Origin: Candidatus Gastranaerophilales bacterium
GTDB lineage: Bacteria > Cyanobacteriota > Vampirovibrionia > Gastranaerophilales > Gastranaerophilaceae
Assembly (NCBI GenBank): GCA_900767135.1
Contig: CAAFYU010000002.1
Span: 1-6,139 of the forward strand
Reading direction: 5' to 3'
DNA: 6,139 bases
The notes under the pieces: model-generated
Databases searched by the model: none
Told to the model about the DNA's origin: nothing
What the model saw: only the letters and a program-made list of their open reading frames with translations
Position numbers and translations under genes: made by a program
Shown: positions 5,348 through 6,139 of the stretch, one piece after another
Layout of the letters: each line of letters begins with the position of its first letter
How positions within the stretch are numbered: position 1 is the first letter of the stretch

Positions 5348-6106
5348 AAAAAACTTTTTCATATCATCAGAAATCTTCACATTTTGCAACGCCATGTGAT
5401 ATTTGCGAAGATTAGCAAGCGTCTCTTGCTCTTCTAACAAATCCCGCTGTGGCATTTTTACGGAAGCCTTAACTTTTTCAAACTCAGTCGGAGATTTTCT
5501 ATCAATAAATTTGGCAATTATTTCGTCAATATTGCTTCCTCCAATACCATATTTTGAGGCAACTTCTGAGGTATCTGCACCCTGTGGCAAAGTATAAAGC
5601 CAATTTACAGTCAATTTATCACCTTGTGAAATACTATTTATCCCCTTTTGGTGCGGAGTATACATAATATCCGCCGGATTATGACTATGCCCAAGCCCGA
5701 TTGCATGCCCTATTTCGTGCAAAATAGTGTGATAAACCTCGCCTTCGTCCATATAATCAGCATGAACAAGTCCTTCTGTCAGCCCGATTGCGACCTCTGC
5801 TCCAAATAATCTGTTAGATGCATCAAAATTGAAATAACAATGTCCGAGAGCCTTTCTCTCAACCCTTTTCCAATCAACGTTGACATTAGATTCCAGCAAA
5901 GTGTTTACGACTTTAAAAGAAACTCGTCCATTCGTCGCTGTTTGCCACTCATTAAGTGCACGAACAACCATATCTCGGTATTTATACTCCTGACCTTGTT
6001 TTGAATAAAACTTCATAGGAGCAATATAAACCTTCAACGGCATGAAGGTCCAACGCATTATTCTACCGTTTTTTAAAGATTCTGCAACGTAGGTGTACTT
6101 TTTCAT
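5327..6106 (-). CDS. Metzincin-type (matrixin-like) zinc metalloprotease, no signal peptide
   Basis: A 259-residue putative zinc endopeptidase. The long zinc signature HEIGHAIGLGHS is at 130-141 (zinc ligands H130, H134, H140; catalytic E131). IMY at 147-149 supplies the Met-turn methionine M148 that defines metzincins. The N-terminal part has the strand MPLKVYI (22-28), the helix around RDMVVRALNEWQ (44-55) and SFKVV (63-67), typical of the matrixin fold. The C-terminal 90 residues are charged and helical, without a recognised domain. There is no signal peptide, membrane segment or cysteine-switch prodomain, unusual for a family that mostly acts outside the cell. It may act in the cytosol or leave by another route. 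The ATG at 6106 has no Shine-Dalgarno sequence but sits seven bases after a perfect TATAAT. An in-frame ATG at codon 17 also lacks a good ribosome site. Substrate unknown. Confidence 0.88.
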   Translation of the reverse strand: MKKYTYVAESLKNGRIMRWTFMPLKVYIAPMKFYSKQGQEYKYRDMVVRALNEWQTATNGRVSFKVVNTLLESNVNVDWKRVERKALGHCYFNFDASNRLFGAEVAIGLTEGLVHADYMDEGEVYHTILHEIGHAIGLGHSHNPADIMYTPHQKGINSISQGDKLTVNWLYTLPQGADTSEVASKYGIGGSNIDEIIAKFIDRKSPTEFEKVKASVKMPQRDLLEEQETLANLRKYHMALQNVKISDDMKKFFNGQKKN

Positions 6107-6112
6107 ATTTTT

Positions 6113-6118
6113 ATTATA
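6113..6118 (-). promoter_or_regulatory. -10 element placing transcription start on the metalloprotease ATG
   Basis: On the minus strand TATAAT (6118-6113) is followed by six bases (AAAAAT) and then ATG. With the usual seven-base spacing, the first transcribed base would be the A of the start codon, which implies a leaderless mRNA. The -35 would fall at about 6135-6140, at or beyond the window edge, so it cannot be checked. Confidence 0.45.
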
Positions 6119-6139
6119 TAATAAATTTCGGGAAAAACC

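Noticed and set aside
1..6139. Mobile elements, CRISPR arrays, attachment sites or defence cassette
   Set aside because: No transposase, integrase, direct-repeat array or terminal inverted repeats were seen; although the partial tRNA could be an integration site, nothing next to it on this side suggests an island.

Overview
The window looks like a piece of chromosome from a non-photosynthetic relative of the cyanobacteria, most likely a gut-type Melainabacteria/Vampirovibrionia lineage such as Gastranaerophilales. This is inferred from three things seen together. The DNA is strongly AT-rich. The response regulator at the left end is nearly collinear with cyanobacterial RpaB (Ycf27). The truncated tRNA-His at the edge has a cyanobacterial-looking 5' half. 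No photosynthesis gene is present. The CMP-Kdo synthetase implies an outer membrane with Kdo-containing glycolipid or capsule.

Layout. Bases 1-52 hold the 5' part of a tRNA-His(GUG) gene on the minus strand, cut off by the window edge, with its own candidate promoter at 74-101. A 10-bp hairpin flanked by T runs (112-143) separates it from rpaB (169-924, minus). A 184-bp, extremely AT-rich gap (925-1108) carries the probable rpaB promoter. Bases 1109-4618 are a tight minus-strand cluster transcribed accD -> accA -> prmA -> kdsB. Its genes overlap by one base or lie 1 to 12 bases apart, so it is almost certainly one transcription unit. It is driven from a good promoter (TTGCTA-16-TATAAT) at 4661-4688. 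A 212-bp gap (4619-4830) separates it from a divergent plus-strand gene for an unrecognised 164-residue protein (4831-5325). The right end is a minus-strand metzincin-type zinc metalloprotease (5327-6106), convergent with the unknown gene, with the two stop codons one base apart.

How the genes work together. AccD and AccA are the beta and alpha halves of the acetyl-CoA carboxylase carboxyltransferase, which makes malonyl-CoA for fatty acids. KdsB activates Kdo for lipopolysaccharide core or capsule. PrmA methylates ribosomal protein L11. The operon therefore groups envelope lipid precursors, a glycolipid sugar and ribosome modification, which suggests growth-linked expression. RpaB is a global OmpR-family regulator in cyanobacteria; possible RpaB-like half-sites lie near both the rpaB and accD -35 elements, but they are weak.

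Most of the window is ordinary core genome, and I see no mobile element, CRISPR array, phage gene or defence cassette. The parts most worth a second look are the unrecognised protein, the metalloprotease that lacks a signal peptide and appears to be made from a leaderless transcript, the stop-to-stop convergent junction with its spanning inverted repeat, and the recurring 16-bp-spacer promoter architecture.
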